NCBI GenBank assembly: GCA_021463865.1
Contig: JAJTXY010000005.1
Coordinates: 186,001 to 250,000, forward strand
Length of the DNA stretch: 64,000 nucleotides
From: Anaerolineae bacterium
Lineage (GTDB): Bacteria; Chloroflexota; Anaerolineae; Aggregatilineales; J027
Direction of reading: 5' to 3'
The translations under genes were made by a program, and so were the position numbers. Of this stretch, positions 24,865-34,062 are shown piece by piece (positions within the stretch are counted from its first letter, which is position 1; each line of letters opens with the position of its first letter). The notes beneath the pieces were generated by a model. It had not been told where the DNA came from. It searched no databases and saw only the letters and a list, made by a program, of their open reading frames with translations.

Positions 24865-27121
24865 TGATAACCTCCCGTAGATGATATAGTGGGACGGCGG
24901 GCTGCTTGACAAAACTACCGCCACGTTCCCAATAGCGACCTACATTCCACGTAATGCTCAAATCCGACTTGGCACGGGTGATACCGACATAGAGCAAACG
25001 CAGGCGTTCGGCGGCGTAGTCAATACGGGCTTGTTGAGAGGCAGGGCCGGGTTCGTAATCATCAGGGCGTTTATTAATCAAAGCGTCCAATTGGGCCAAG
25101 ACCTCGGCCTCGAGATTGAGGTTATCCCGAATAAAGCGTTTTTCGCCGAGATATTCCTCGTAATCCAGTGCTGAGGGGAAACTATAATTATTAACCGCCA
25201 TCAAATAGACTCGATCCCATTCCAGCCCTTTCGCGGCGTGCATGGTGCTGACGGTGATAATCCCCGGTTTCGGTGCATAGCCTGTCTCGGCATCGTCAAA
25301 GCCGATGAATTTCCGCTGGTTTTCGCTGATCTGGCGGAGTTCTTCGGCGAGGTCGGGCAAGCGCCATGTAGGGTTAGCTTGGGCGATACTTCGCATCAAC
25401 ACCGCGATTTTATAGGTCAGGGCAATGTCGGTAGGGTCAGTGAAAAGGTCTTGCCCGATGGTGAGCAACAATTGGTCAATTGGCAAACTGAGCGCGGACA
25501 GCCACCGTCGGATCAAGGCAATAAACCCGTCCAGATTTTCATGATAGTCGTCGGGGAGTTCCAAATCCAACGCAAGTGTCCAATCCCCACCAACAGGCCA
25601 GATAAAATCTTCAGGTTGTTTATGCCGATGCAGGGCCTTCTGAATTTGGTTAATCGGCCCTTCAGCGTCCTCAATTTCTTCCCCATCGAAATACATCGGC
25701 ACCCATACATCGCGGTATACCGCAGCAAGAAGTGGGCTGCTGCGCGGATTGGAAAGATAGAGCAAAGCCGAACGCAGCAAGCCAGCCGTCGCGCGAGTCT
25801 CGGTGGTACTACGGAGAAGCTCCTCATAGGGCAAGCCTGCTTCTTGCAGCAGTTGGGTTAATTGAAACCCCCGACTGTTCTCTGGAACAAGAACGGCTAC
25901 TGTTTTATCTGGATTCTCTGGCAACCATTTTTGCAACGAGCCCAGCACCACCTTGAGTTCATCATCAGGGTTAAGACGGCGATTAAAAGGATAGATATAT
26001 AACGTTGAGACGGCATCCAGCGGGTTGGCTTGAATATCTCCCGGCTCAGTCGGCACGATGTCCTGAGGATAAAAAGCACTTCGCAGTTCCATCACCGGAT
26101 GTTGATCGGTTGTCCAGCGTACCAGTTCATTGGCTAATCGGATGATTTTGCGCGACGAACGCCCCGACGTATTTAAGGGGCGATCTTTGACATCGGGATT
26201 CGCAAGGAAATTTCGCAAAAACTGCGGATTGGCACTGGTGAAGGTGGTGTTAATGGCCTGATTGGGATCACCCACGCGCACCCAATTCTTGCCACCTGTC
26301 AGCAGCCACAGCATTTTTTCTTGGAGCAGGCTGCTGTCTTGGGCCTCATCCTCCAAGATATAGGGCCAGCGATCTTGCAGTCGCTCTAAATATTGGGCAT
26401 CTGTTTGAAGGGCCGTCAGCGCAAGCCGAACTAAATCTTGAAAGTCTACTGCGCCGCGATAGGCTAGACTGCGCTGATAATCCTGATAGACCGCTGTTGC
26501 AAAACGGGATAGATCAAATAGGGCATCCTGATTTTCAAGAGCTATGCGCAAATCTTCGGGGGTAATCTGCATCTCTTTGGCCCGACTGATAAATCGGTCA
26601 ACGAGGTCTATGAGAAGTTCGGGCAGGTCTTTGTTGATGACCACCTTCTCATAGCGTTCTTCCACTTCTTCGCTAAGAATCCAACGCAGTCGTTCGCGCC
26701 ATTCAGAGTAATGAGCCGTCACGGTATCGCGCCGAATAGCATAGGCTACACGGTCATCCACAATACGAAAATCCTCGGCTAATCCAACCAATGCAGGTCG
26801 TTCACGGACAATGTCGTGGGCCAGACCGTGTAAGGTACGCACACGATAGCCTGTATAGGGCAGCAAACCGCGCTCTTGTTCCAAAATGGCGGCTATACGG
26901 CTCTTAAAACTGTTGACGGCGGCATTGGCGAAGGTCACGATCAAAACTTCTTGATCACGTCCGGCTCGCCGATTACTCAATTTCTGGACTAATGCAGCGG
27001 CGAGATGCGACAACGTGAAGGTTTTGCCGGAACCGGGGACAGCCGCTACGCCCATCAAACCCCGCGAATAGCTGATGATGTCAAACTGGGATGCGCGAAA
27101 TTTAAACGGGGTATCGTTCAC
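24851..27121 (-). CDS. UvrD/Rep-type (AddA-like) DNA helicase without nuclease domain
   Basis: This 756-residue superfamily 1A helicase is complete in motifs: Walker A GVAAVPGSGKTFT, motif II LEDEAQDSS, motif III VGDPNQAINTT, motif V STMHAAKGLEWD and motif VI YVGITRAK. It is shorter than AddA and has no C-terminal nuclease, which is supplied by the next gene. Its ATG overlaps the stop codon of the preceding gene by four bases, and its end overlaps the nuclease start, so translation is probably coupled. It is the likely motor of an AddAB-like DNA end-processing complex. Confidence 0.9.
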   Translation of the reverse strand: MNDTPFKFRASQFDIISYSRGLMGVAAVPGSGKTFTLSHLAAALVQKLSNRRAGRDQEVLIVTFANAAVNSFKSRIAAILEQERGLLPYTGYRVRTLHGLAHDIVRERPALVGLAEDFRIVDDRVAYAIRRDTVTAHYSEWRERLRWILSEEVEERYEKVVINKDLPELLIDLVDRFISRAKEMQITPEDLRIALENQDALFDLSRFATAVYQDYQRSLAYRGAVDFQDLVRLALTALQTDAQYLERLQDRWPYILEDEAQDSSLLQEKMLWLLTGGKNWVRVGDPNQAINTTFTSANPQFLRNFLANPDVKDRPLNTSGRSSRKIIRLANELVRWTTDQHPVMELRSAFYPQDIVPTEPGDIQANPLDAVSTLYIYPFNRRLNPDDELKVVLGSLQKWLPENPDKTVAVLVPENSRGFQLTQLLQEAGLPYEELLRSTTETRATAGLLRSALLYLSNPRSSPLLAAVYRDVWVPMYFDGEEIEDAEGPINQIQKALHRHKQPEDFIWPVGGDWTLALDLELPDDYHENLDGFIALIRRWLSALSLPIDQLLLTIGQDLFTDPTDIALTYKIAVLMRSIAQANPTWRLPDLAEELRQISENQRKFIGFDDAETGYAPKPGIITVSTMHAAKGLEWDRVYLMAVNNYSFPSALDYEEYLGEKRFIRDNLNLEAEVLAQLDALINKRPDDYEPGPASQQARIDYAAERLRLLYVGITRAKSDLSITWNVGRYWERGGSFVKQPAVPLYHLREVINGDA

Positions 27122-29205
27122 GCCGATGCTCCTGTTGTGCCATAGGATCGTAAGACTTGTTGAAAAACTCGCAGCAGTGGGCCGCGCTGCTCAAAGCCCT
27201 GCTCTCCCAAATCTGCGATAGCGAGATAAAGTTGTTTGCCACAGCGCCGGGTCAAACCGAGAATTAATTTACGCAGCATCGTCCATTCCGCTTGAAATTC
27301 ATCTTCATCCAGCCACACTTTATCCATATCATAGGAACGGCGCAGCACATAGGGATGGGTAATAGGCTGGTCGAGGCGCTCCGACCATGCTGAACTGCCA
27401 ACATCCAACCAGAATTGATAATCTACTGGACGATTGCGCATCAGGTAAGTATAGGCTGGGGCTATAAACACAGCATTGGCTTCCTCTTTGTGCCAGCTTT
27501 CTTCATGCAAGGCGGCCAACAGTCCCTCACTAACCAATGTGCGATATTCCACCCAGACCGTTGACCAATCATCGGTACCATCGGGATATAACACGCGGCG
27601 GAACTGTTGGGCCGATTCGACCATCTGGGCGGCTACCGTACCCGCGTCCAAATGGGTATGAAAACCAAACCCGGGTTGGGAAAGCACATCACCAAAAAGA
27701 CGGCGCAAAAAATGGTCAGGCGGCGTCTGACCAACAGTCTCACGCTGCTCCATTAACCATGTTCTCAACTGCTCATAACGTTCGCCCACCACGTAGGTGA
27801 TGCGGCTTTGCATAGCCTGTTGGATGGCATCAAATGATCCCATCTCACTACGACCCGTCGCGCCATAGACGACATCGGCCAACAGTCTCCCACGTATAGG
27901 GTCAAGACTGGCAATGACCTGCACTAGCGCGTCGGCGGTATCCGGGGCAGGCGGCAGTTGGTCAGCGGGTTGATTCACCAACGCCATAAGTGTCAGCATA
28001 GCCCGTGCCGCAGGTTCATCTCGAATCGCCCGCGACGGACGATGCGATACAACGGGAATTCCGGCTGTCTGTAAACGATTCATCACCGTAAATCGCAGCG
28101 AATCATTGAGATAGGGCGCTAACATGACAATTTGGCGCGGCTCGACTCCTGACTCAATCAAGTGAATGGCTTCATCACACACCCAATTCAACATCTGGGG
28201 ATAGAAGGTGCGAAACGCATAGGCAAACGCCTCAAGGGGGGAGGGGTCAAGTTCGGGCAGTGGGGTATCGCTTAAATCGTCATCGGTGAAAATAGCGTCC
28301 AATGCCGTTGATAATGATTGTAACGGTTCGCTCTGGATGTATGAGCTATCCCATACGATGTGGTCATCGCATAAGGCCTGCAACTGGGCGGCTTGGAGAG
28401 GTTCTGCACCGAGAAACACGCGATAGCCGGCATCACTGTCTATGACCAAAAGCGCACTTTCCAATGCTGGTAGACGGGATTCGATAAAGTCCAATGTCAC
28501 CGGGAAGTTTTCTTCAATGTTATCGGCAATGAGATAGTGATAGGTTTGGTTCAGGTAGGTCTGATACAGCGGGTTATGTAACAGGTGGTCGTTAAACACA
28601 TCCAATTGCAGCGAAAAATCCAGCAGGTTATTATCCAAACAGTGCTGGCGAAACTCACGGGCTACTTCCAACCACGTTTGGTAGATGGCGAGACGGCTGG
28701 AATGCCCATTCCATGCCCGTGACAACCGTAGGGCCACATCATCCAACGAAAATTCATTGATGGCGGCTTTGGAAAGATTGTCGAGCGCTTGGGCAATCAG
28801 GCGGGGGCGGGCGACATTAATGCTGTCAAACAGGGCTTGTTCAACGGCACGATCAACAAAACGGGCCATATAATATTGCGCCGTCTCAATGGTCAGGAAA
28901 ATCGGCTCGCGGCCTTCCACATTCGTAAAACCCGCCGCTGTCGCAATTTCAGGCCAAAAAAGCTGGATACCGCGTCGTGCCAGACCGCCAAACGTGACTA
29001 TATCCACCCCTGCCGCGTCAGGCCAATCGGGATTGAAGGCAGCAAGTTGATAGGGTCGGCCCAATGTGCGCTGGGGAACCAGCACAAGGATAGACTCTGG
29101 CCGTACTCCCTCCTGTAAAAGACGATGCAGATATTCAACGGCATAGGTGGTTTTTCCAGTACCCGCCGGGCCTTCCAAAAATCGCCGCAAAGTAACCGCC
29201 TCCAT
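27118..29205 (-). CDS. AddB-like helicase-fold protein lacking its nuclease domain
   Basis: This 695-residue protein has an intact Walker A (LEGPAGTGKTTYA) at its N-terminus. It also has an SF1-like segment VLVPQRTLGRPYQ and a weak motif II (HYLIADNIEENFP); later helicase motifs are not recognisable. This matches the AddB/RecC pattern of a degenerate helicase that scans or stabilises DNA. The AddB C-terminal nuclease and cysteine clamp are absent and are found in the gene two positions downstream. It is the first gene of the operon reaching to yigZ. ATG 29205 is used; its family call rests on fold logic and context. Confidence 0.75.
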   Translation of the reverse strand: MEAVTLRRFLEGPAGTGKTTYAVEYLHRLLQEGVRPESILVLVPQRTLGRPYQLAAFNPDWPDAAGVDIVTFGGLARRGIQLFWPEIATAAGFTNVEGREPIFLTIETAQYYMARFVDRAVEQALFDSINVARPRLIAQALDNLSKAAINEFSLDDVALRLSRAWNGHSSRLAIYQTWLEVAREFRQHCLDNNLLDFSLQLDVFNDHLLHNPLYQTYLNQTYHYLIADNIEENFPVTLDFIESRLPALESALLVIDSDAGYRVFLGAEPLQAAQLQALCDDHIVWDSSYIQSEPLQSLSTALDAIFTDDDLSDTPLPELDPSPLEAFAYAFRTFYPQMLNWVCDEAIHLIESGVEPRQIVMLAPYLNDSLRFTVMNRLQTAGIPVVSHRPSRAIRDEPAARAMLTLMALVNQPADQLPPAPDTADALVQVIASLDPIRGRLLADVVYGATGRSEMGSFDAIQQAMQSRITYVVGERYEQLRTWLMEQRETVGQTPPDHFLRRLFGDVLSQPGFGFHTHLDAGTVAAQMVESAQQFRRVLYPDGTDDWSTVWVEYRTLVSEGLLAALHEESWHKEEANAVFIAPAYTYLMRNRPVDYQFWLDVGSSAWSERLDQPITHPYVLRRSYDMDKVWLDEDEFQAEWTMLRKLILGLTRRCGKQLYLAIADLGEQGFEQRGPLLRVFQQVLRSYGTTGASA

Positions 29206-29374
29206 TGGGACCCCGACTTCAGGGGGATGTCAATCATCACAAAGCATGATATTATCCTCAACCCCTGTTTAGAACAAATATCCAAGTGGCATTCAGGAAC
29301 ACCATCGTTACAATAGAGTCCTATACATGGATTCATTCCTCATGTCCACAACAGTCAACCAAAAAGGATGTCGA

Positions 29375-32155
29375 ATGTCTGAGAGTGTGTGGCATACAAT
29401 GCCACCTAATGAAGTGCTTAACCAATTGGAAACTGAAGCCGAAAACGGTCTTACCAAAAGTGAAGTTGCCAAAAGAATGGCGCAGTATGGCCCAAACGAA
29501 TTGGTTGAAGCTGAAAGACCGGGTTTTTGGCAGCAGTTATTGAATCAATTCAATAATTTTGTCATTTATATTTTATTGTTTGCAGCAGTGGTCTCATTTG
29601 CGCTGGGGGACGAAATTGAGGCGGTTGCGATTATGGCGATCGTGATCTTGAATGCCACTTTGGGGGTCGTTCAAGAAGGCCGCGCCGAACAAGCCCTCAG
29701 TGCCCTGAAAAAATTGGCCGCCCCCAACGCCAAAGTTATGCGGGACGGGCACACCGAATCCATCCCGTCCAGAGAATTGGTCCCCGGTGATGTGGTATTG
29801 CTTGAGGCAGGGGACTATATCCCGGCAGATTTGCGGCTAGTCACAACCGTCAATCTGAGCATCGAGGAAGCCTCGCTAACCGGTGAATCTGTCCCCGTGA
29901 GTAAACAAGCCGAACAGATTGCGTCCGAAGACGCGGTTATTGGGGATCGTCACAACATGGCCTATATGGGGACAATCGCCACCTACGGGCGCGGCAAAGG
30001 GGTCGTGATAGGCACTGGCATGAAAACCGAAATCGGCAAGATTGCAGATGCCTTGCAATCCACCGAGGAAGAAGAAACCCCACTGCAACGCCGCCTAGAT
30101 GAACTGGGCAAGATGCTCAGTATATCGGCATTGATTATCTGTGGTTTGGTATTCATCGTCGGGGCGATTCAGGACTTACGCAAGGATATGGAACTGGTAG
30201 ATTCTCTGCAAGAAAGTTTCATTATCGCTATCTCATTAGCGATTGCCGCCGTTCCAGAAGGCCTGCCTGCCGTTGTCACCATCAATCTTGCTATCGGGAT
30301 GCGCGAGATGATTAAGCGTAACGCGCTCATTCGCCGCCTACCCGCCGTCGAGACACTGGGCAGTGCCACTGCGATTTGCTCCGACAAAACCGGGACATTG
30401 ACACAAAATCAGATGACGGCTGCCAAGCTGTATGTGGCAGGGTATCACCTCGATGTCACGGGTGAGGGCTACGCAGTGCATGGCGATTTCCGCCTCGAAA
30501 AAGATGTCCTAGACCCAAATGACCGTGTCGAAACGATGCGTTTGTTATTAGGGGGACTTCTGGCAAGCGACGCCCGCCTTGAACAAGACACCAATTCACC
30601 CACCGGGTATCGCATGATCGGTGACCCTACTGAAGGTGCATTGGTTGTAGCCGCTGCCAAAGCGGGAATATGGCGTGCCGATGCTGAAAATACAAATCCA
30701 CGTGTCGCCGAAATCCCGTTCGATGCTGACCGGAAGCGTATGAGCACCATTCACAAAATGCCCGACGGGGAATATCTCGCGTTTATCAAGGGTGCGCCGG
30801 ATATTATGATTGCCCGTTGCTCGGCGATTTTTGAAAATGGGCAGGCCGTCGCCATTACACCCGAACGCCGCCAAAATATCCTAAATGTGAATGCACAACT
30901 TGCTGCTGAGGCTTTCCGTGTATTGGCCGTCGCCCAAAAACGACTTGGCTCTCAGATGCCGGATGAAATCACCCCCGAAACCATTGAGAATGATATGGAA
31001 CTGGTCGGGCTAATTGCCCTGCTCGACCCCGCCCGACCCGAAGTCGGCGCAGCCATCGCCAAAGCCCGTAGTGCGGGTATTCGCACCGTGATGGTGACAG
31101 GCGACTATGCCGATACTGCCCGAGCCATCGCCAAAGAGATTGGCCTGCTGCGTCCGGGCGGTGAGGTCATCAGTGGGGCCGAACTTGAAAAGATGTCCGA
31201 CGCGGAATTGGATCGTAAGGTAGATACCGCCGATGCGTTTGCCCGTGTCTCGCCATCACACAAGGTTCGGATTGTAGAGGCTTTCCGCCGACGTAATCAC
31301 ATTGTTGCTATGACGGGCGATGGTGTGAATGACGCTCCGGCCCTCAAACGTGCCAGTATCGGGGTAGCGATGGGCATTACGGGTACGGATGTCAGCAAAG
31401 AAAGCGCCGACATGATTTTGACGGATGACAATTACGCCAGTATCGTCTCGGCAGTCGAACAAGGGCGCGTCATCTATGCCAATATTCGCAAATTCGTCTA
31501 TTTCTTGCTCAGTTGCAATCTGGCCGAAATCTGCGTGATCTTCCTTGCGACGTTGGCTGGTTGGCCGACCCCATTAACCGCGATTCAACTCCTGTGGCTC
31601 AATTTAATTACCGACGGTGCTCCGGCATTAGCATTAGGGGTGGAAAAAGGCGACCCCGATATTATGGCGCGGCCCCCGCGTTCACCCGACGAACCCATTG
31701 TCAACAAGGATATGGTCATTGGGATGATTGTTCAAACGATTGTCATGACCGCTGTGACGCTTTTGGCCTTTGCAATTGGGCGGGGCGATATCGAACTATC
31801 CTTCGTCAAAGAAACCAGTGAGGCCCTTGGACGGACAATGGCATTTGTTACCCTTTCAGCAGCCCAACTCGCCCGCGCCTACAGCACCCGGTCGGAGCTG
31901 TTCTCAATCTTCAAGATTGGGCCATTTAGTAACAAGTACATGCAATACGCAGTGTTGTCATCAGGTGCGGGCCTGCTGTTGGTACTGTATATTCCCTTTC
32001 TGCGGGACATCTTCGATACAACCCTATTGAGTGGGTCACACTGGGCCATTTTGATTCCGCTACTGTTGTTCCCCACTGTGATCGCCGAACTCACCAAGCC
32101 GTTCCTCCAAGCGATGCATCGGCGGGATGAGGCTCTCGAAAGCCAATCGGCATAG
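29375..32155 (+). CDS. P-type Ca2+-transporting ATPase (type IIA)
   Basis: This 926-residue ion pump resembles SERCA/PMR1-type calcium ATPases. It has the actuator motif TGES, the phosphorylation site CSDKTGTLT, KGAPD, and the hinge MTGDGVNDAPAL. Ion-site residues fit calcium: PEGL in M4, N and E of NLAE in M5, and NLITDG in M6, corresponding to the SERCA site residues. The N-terminal cation-ATPase domain begins near WHTMPPNEVLNQLE. ATG 29375 is preceded by AAAAAGGA six bases away; the upstream ATG 29327 and 29342 lack a site. Na+ or Mn2+ transport cannot be excluded. Confidence 0.92.
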   Translation: MSESVWHTMPPNEVLNQLETEAENGLTKSEVAKRMAQYGPNELVEAERPGFWQQLLNQFNNFVIYILLFAAVVSFALGDEIEAVAIMAIVILNATLGVVQEGRAEQALSALKKLAAPNAKVMRDGHTESIPSRELVPGDVVLLEAGDYIPADLRLVTTVNLSIEEASLTGESVPVSKQAEQIASEDAVIGDRHNMAYMGTIATYGRGKGVVIGTGMKTEIGKIADALQSTEEEETPLQRRLDELGKMLSISALIICGLVFIVGAIQDLRKDMELVDSLQESFIIAISLAIAAVPEGLPAVVTINLAIGMREMIKRNALIRRLPAVETLGSATAICSDKTGTLTQNQMTAAKLYVAGYHLDVTGEGYAVHGDFRLEKDVLDPNDRVETMRLLLGGLLASDARLEQDTNSPTGYRMIGDPTEGALVVAAAKAGIWRADAENTNPRVAEIPFDADRKRMSTIHKMPDGEYLAFIKGAPDIMIARCSAIFENGQAVAITPERRQNILNVNAQLAAEAFRVLAVAQKRLGSQMPDEITPETIENDMELVGLIALLDPARPEVGAAIAKARSAGIRTVMVTGDYADTARAIAKEIGLLRPGGEVISGAELEKMSDAELDRKVDTADAFARVSPSHKVRIVEAFRRRNHIVAMTGDGVNDAPALKRASIGVAMGITGTDVSKESADMILTDDNYASIVSAVEQGRVIYANIRKFVYFLLSCNLAEICVIFLATLAGWPTPLTAIQLLWLNLITDGAPALALGVEKGDPDIMARPPRSPDEPIVNKDMVIGMIVQTIVMTAVTLLAFAIGRGDIELSFVKETSEALGRTMAFVTLSAAQLARAYSTRSELFSIFKIGPFSNKYMQYAVLSSGAGLLLVLYIPFLRDIFDTTLLSGSHWAILIPLLLFPTVIAELTKPFLQAMHRRDEALESQSA

Positions 32156-32163
32156 TAAAAAAC

Positions 32164-32196
32164 AAAAAGGGGCGGGGTGGATGACCTCGCCTTTTT
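32164..32196. terminator. Terminator between the P-ATPase and TSUP genes
   Basis: AAAAAGG (32164-32170) pairs with CCTTTTT (32190-32196), with further CG/GGT pairing inside a bulged stem. It overlaps the stop codon of the convergent TSUP gene and has T-runs on both strands. Confidence 0.7.
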
Positions 32197-32536
32197 AATA
32201 TCCCAAAACAAAACGTATCCCGATAAGCAAAATGAAAATGCCATATAACTGACGTACTCGGACAGATGGTAGCCCTAAAGCGATTTTTGCACCCCCCAAT
32301 GCGCCGACCACTAAACCTAGTGCAACTGGAATGGCCGTCGGAATATCCAATTCGCCTGCCTCGTAGTAAGTGATGACGGCGGGCAACCCTACTGGTAACA
32401 GCAGCGCCCCCAGCGAAATTGCAGTGGCCCGTTTTTGCTCATATTGCAGCAGGCCCACCAATATAGGCACAATAATAATGCCGCCCCCAATCCCAAATAA
32501 CCCCGATGCTACACCCGCCAAAAGGCCGATTATCAA
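32195..32536 (-). CDS. Half-size TSUP (TauE/SafE) membrane protein, second half
   Basis: This 113-residue membrane protein is one repeat unit of the sulfite/organic-anion exporter family TauE/SafE. It has GLLAGVASGLFGIGGG followed by IIVPIL, then three further hydrophobic segments. The usual family length is about 250 residues. The frame is open only back to an amber codon at 32546-32548, which is the stop of the upstream half in the same frame. The only standard start is TTG 32536, and no ribosome-binding site precedes it. It may be read by coupling, by readthrough, or be the broken second half of one gene. Its partner is about 45% similar by eye. Confidence 0.65.
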   Translation of the reverse strand: MIIGLLAGVASGLFGIGGGIIIVPILVGLLQYEQKRATAISLGALLLPVGLPAVITYYEAGELDIPTAIPVALGLVVGALGGAKIALGLPSVRVRQLYGIFILLIGIRFVLGY

Positions 32537-32545
32537 AATGATGTA

Positions 32546-33007
32546 CTATTGGGTTGATGGATTAGGAGATTGGGAATCCGGGCTTGAGTTCGATACAGAT
32601 ACCGCAGGAATAGAGGCATCAGAACGAAATTCATGCCAAAATTTACGGGGCTGCAAAAATCGCCACCCCATCAGGATTAGAAACACACCATAGACCTGTT
32701 TTAGGGTATCGCTGGGTAAACTGAGTGCCAGACGAGCGCCGATCCAAACCGTCGAGGCAATCCCAAGTGCCAGCAGCACCGAAGCCCGCCAATTGAAATG
32801 ACCCGCTCGCTGATAGGCCATAACTGCAAAAATACTAACGGGCAGCAGCAAGGCTACGAGTGAGGTACTAATCGCATGAACAGGCTCAAAGGTCAGAAAA
32901 GTAATGAGGGCGGGAACAATCACAATGCCCCCGCCAATCCCAAACATCCCTGATAACACACCTGCCACCAGACCAACGATAAGGAGAAGGAGAAAATCTT
33001 CTGGCAC
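32546..33007 (-). CDS. Half-size TSUP (TauE/SafE) membrane protein, first half
   Basis: This 153-residue protein has GLVAGVLSGMFGIGGG and IVIVPAL near the N-terminus, then several membrane segments ending near GVFLILMGWRFL. A soluble Ser/Pro-rich tail of about 30 residues ends at an amber stop. The start is GTG 33007, nine bases after pfkA, so the two may share a transcript. The family exports sulfite, sulfoacetate or related anions; substrate here is unknown. The downstream half is in frame across the TAG and repeats the same glycine motif, so the pair equals one full-length transporter. Confidence 0.75.
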   Translation of the reverse strand: MPEDFLLLLIVGLVAGVLSGMFGIGGGIVIVPALITFLTFEPVHAISTSLVALLLPVSIFAVMAYQRAGHFNWRASVLLALGIASTVWIGARLALSLPSDTLKQVYGVFLILMGWRFLQPRKFWHEFRSDASIPAVSVSNSSPDSQSPNPSTQ

Positions 33008-33016
33008 AGTGGTATC

Positions 33017-33988
33017 CTATCGGGCCATCACCCGCGCTAACTCCATCATCTCCGGGCTTAATGTTTTGTGGTGACCAGTGACCTCTTCATAGGGTGTCGC
33101 GGTAATATCGCCCTTATTTAAGCCGCACAGCACCCCAGTGATCCCATCGGACAAATATCCAACGGCTGCCGCACCCAAGCGTGTCGCCAACAAACGGTCA
33201 AATGAGCTAGGCGTTCCACCGCGCTGCACGTGCCCCAGCGTCGTCGCCCGGATATCGAAACCTACTTCTTGCTCATGTTCTTCAAAATACTTCACCAACG
33301 CACTGGCATTATACTTCGCGCCCTCAGCAACAACCACCAACGCATGAGATTTACCACGTTGATAGGCATCACGCAGTTCTTCAACTAAAGCCTTAGGATC
33401 AGTTTCGACCTCTGGCAAAGCAATGGCCTCAGCCCCGCCTGCAATACCCGCCATCAGCGCTAAATAGCCACAATCACGCCCCATCACCTCAACCAGAAAA
33501 GCACGTTGATGAGATGATGCCGTCACCTTGAGGCGATCAATGGATTCCAATGCAATATTGAGCGCTGTATCCACACCGATGGTGATCTCCGAGCCATAGA
33601 GGTCATTATCTATCGTTGAAGCCACCCCTACTGTCGGCAATCCCAATTGGTGTAAGGTATGGGCACCTGTTTGTGAACCATTGCCGCCAATCACGACGAG
33701 GGCATCAATGCCTTTTTGATTAAGCGCCCGCAAGGCTTTTCGGCGGCCTTCGTCCGTTTTAAATTCGGGACACCGAGCGCTACCCAGTACAGTGCCGCCC
33801 AACTGCATAATTCCGCCCACATCACGGCGGCCTAATTGATGGATATTTCCATCAATCAACCCCATATATCCATGTTTGACACCATAGGCTTCCCAGCCAC
33901 GCTCTATCGCGGCCCGCACAACTGCACGAATGGCTGCATTCATTCCGGGGGCATCTCCCCCACTTGTCAAAACTGCGATTCGTTTCAT
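33017..33988 (-). CDS. pfkA: ATP-dependent 6-phosphofructokinase
   Basis: The enzyme phosphorylates fructose 6-phosphate to the 1,6-bisphosphate. The 323-residue product has LTSGGDAPGMNAAIR, catalytic TIDND with D127, the substrate motif MGRDCGYLA and TLGHVQRGGTPS. G104 predicts ATP rather than pyrophosphate as donor. The Mg-binding aspartate of GGDGS is asparagine here (GGNGS, N103 by E. coli numbering). ATG 33988 has GGAG seven bases upstream; the longer frame to 34084 would overlap the divergent R2lox gene. It heads a transcript that probably includes the TSUP halves. Confidence 0.92.
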   Translation of the reverse strand: MKRIAVLTSGGDAPGMNAAIRAVVRAAIERGWEAYGVKHGYMGLIDGNIHQLGRRDVGGIMQLGGTVLGSARCPEFKTDEGRRKALRALNQKGIDALVVIGGNGSQTGAHTLHQLGLPTVGVASTIDNDLYGSEITIGVDTALNIALESIDRLKVTASSHQRAFLVEVMGRDCGYLALMAGIAGGAEAIALPEVETDPKALVEELRDAYQRGKSHALVVVAEGAKYNASALVKYFEEHEQEVGFDIRATTLGHVQRGGTPSSFDRLLATRLGAAAVGYLSDGITGVLCGLNKGDITATPYEEVTGHHKTLSPEMMELARVMAR

Positions 33989-34062
33989 GGCGAATCTCCA
34001 CTCCCTTCGTCTAAATTCGCTACAATAGTTTATAGTACCAAAATTAAGGTAAGGAATGTCAA

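Noticed and set aside
25238-25861. 207-codon open frame opposite the UvrD-type helicase gene
   Set aside because: Antisense shadow; all helicase motifs lie on the minus strand.
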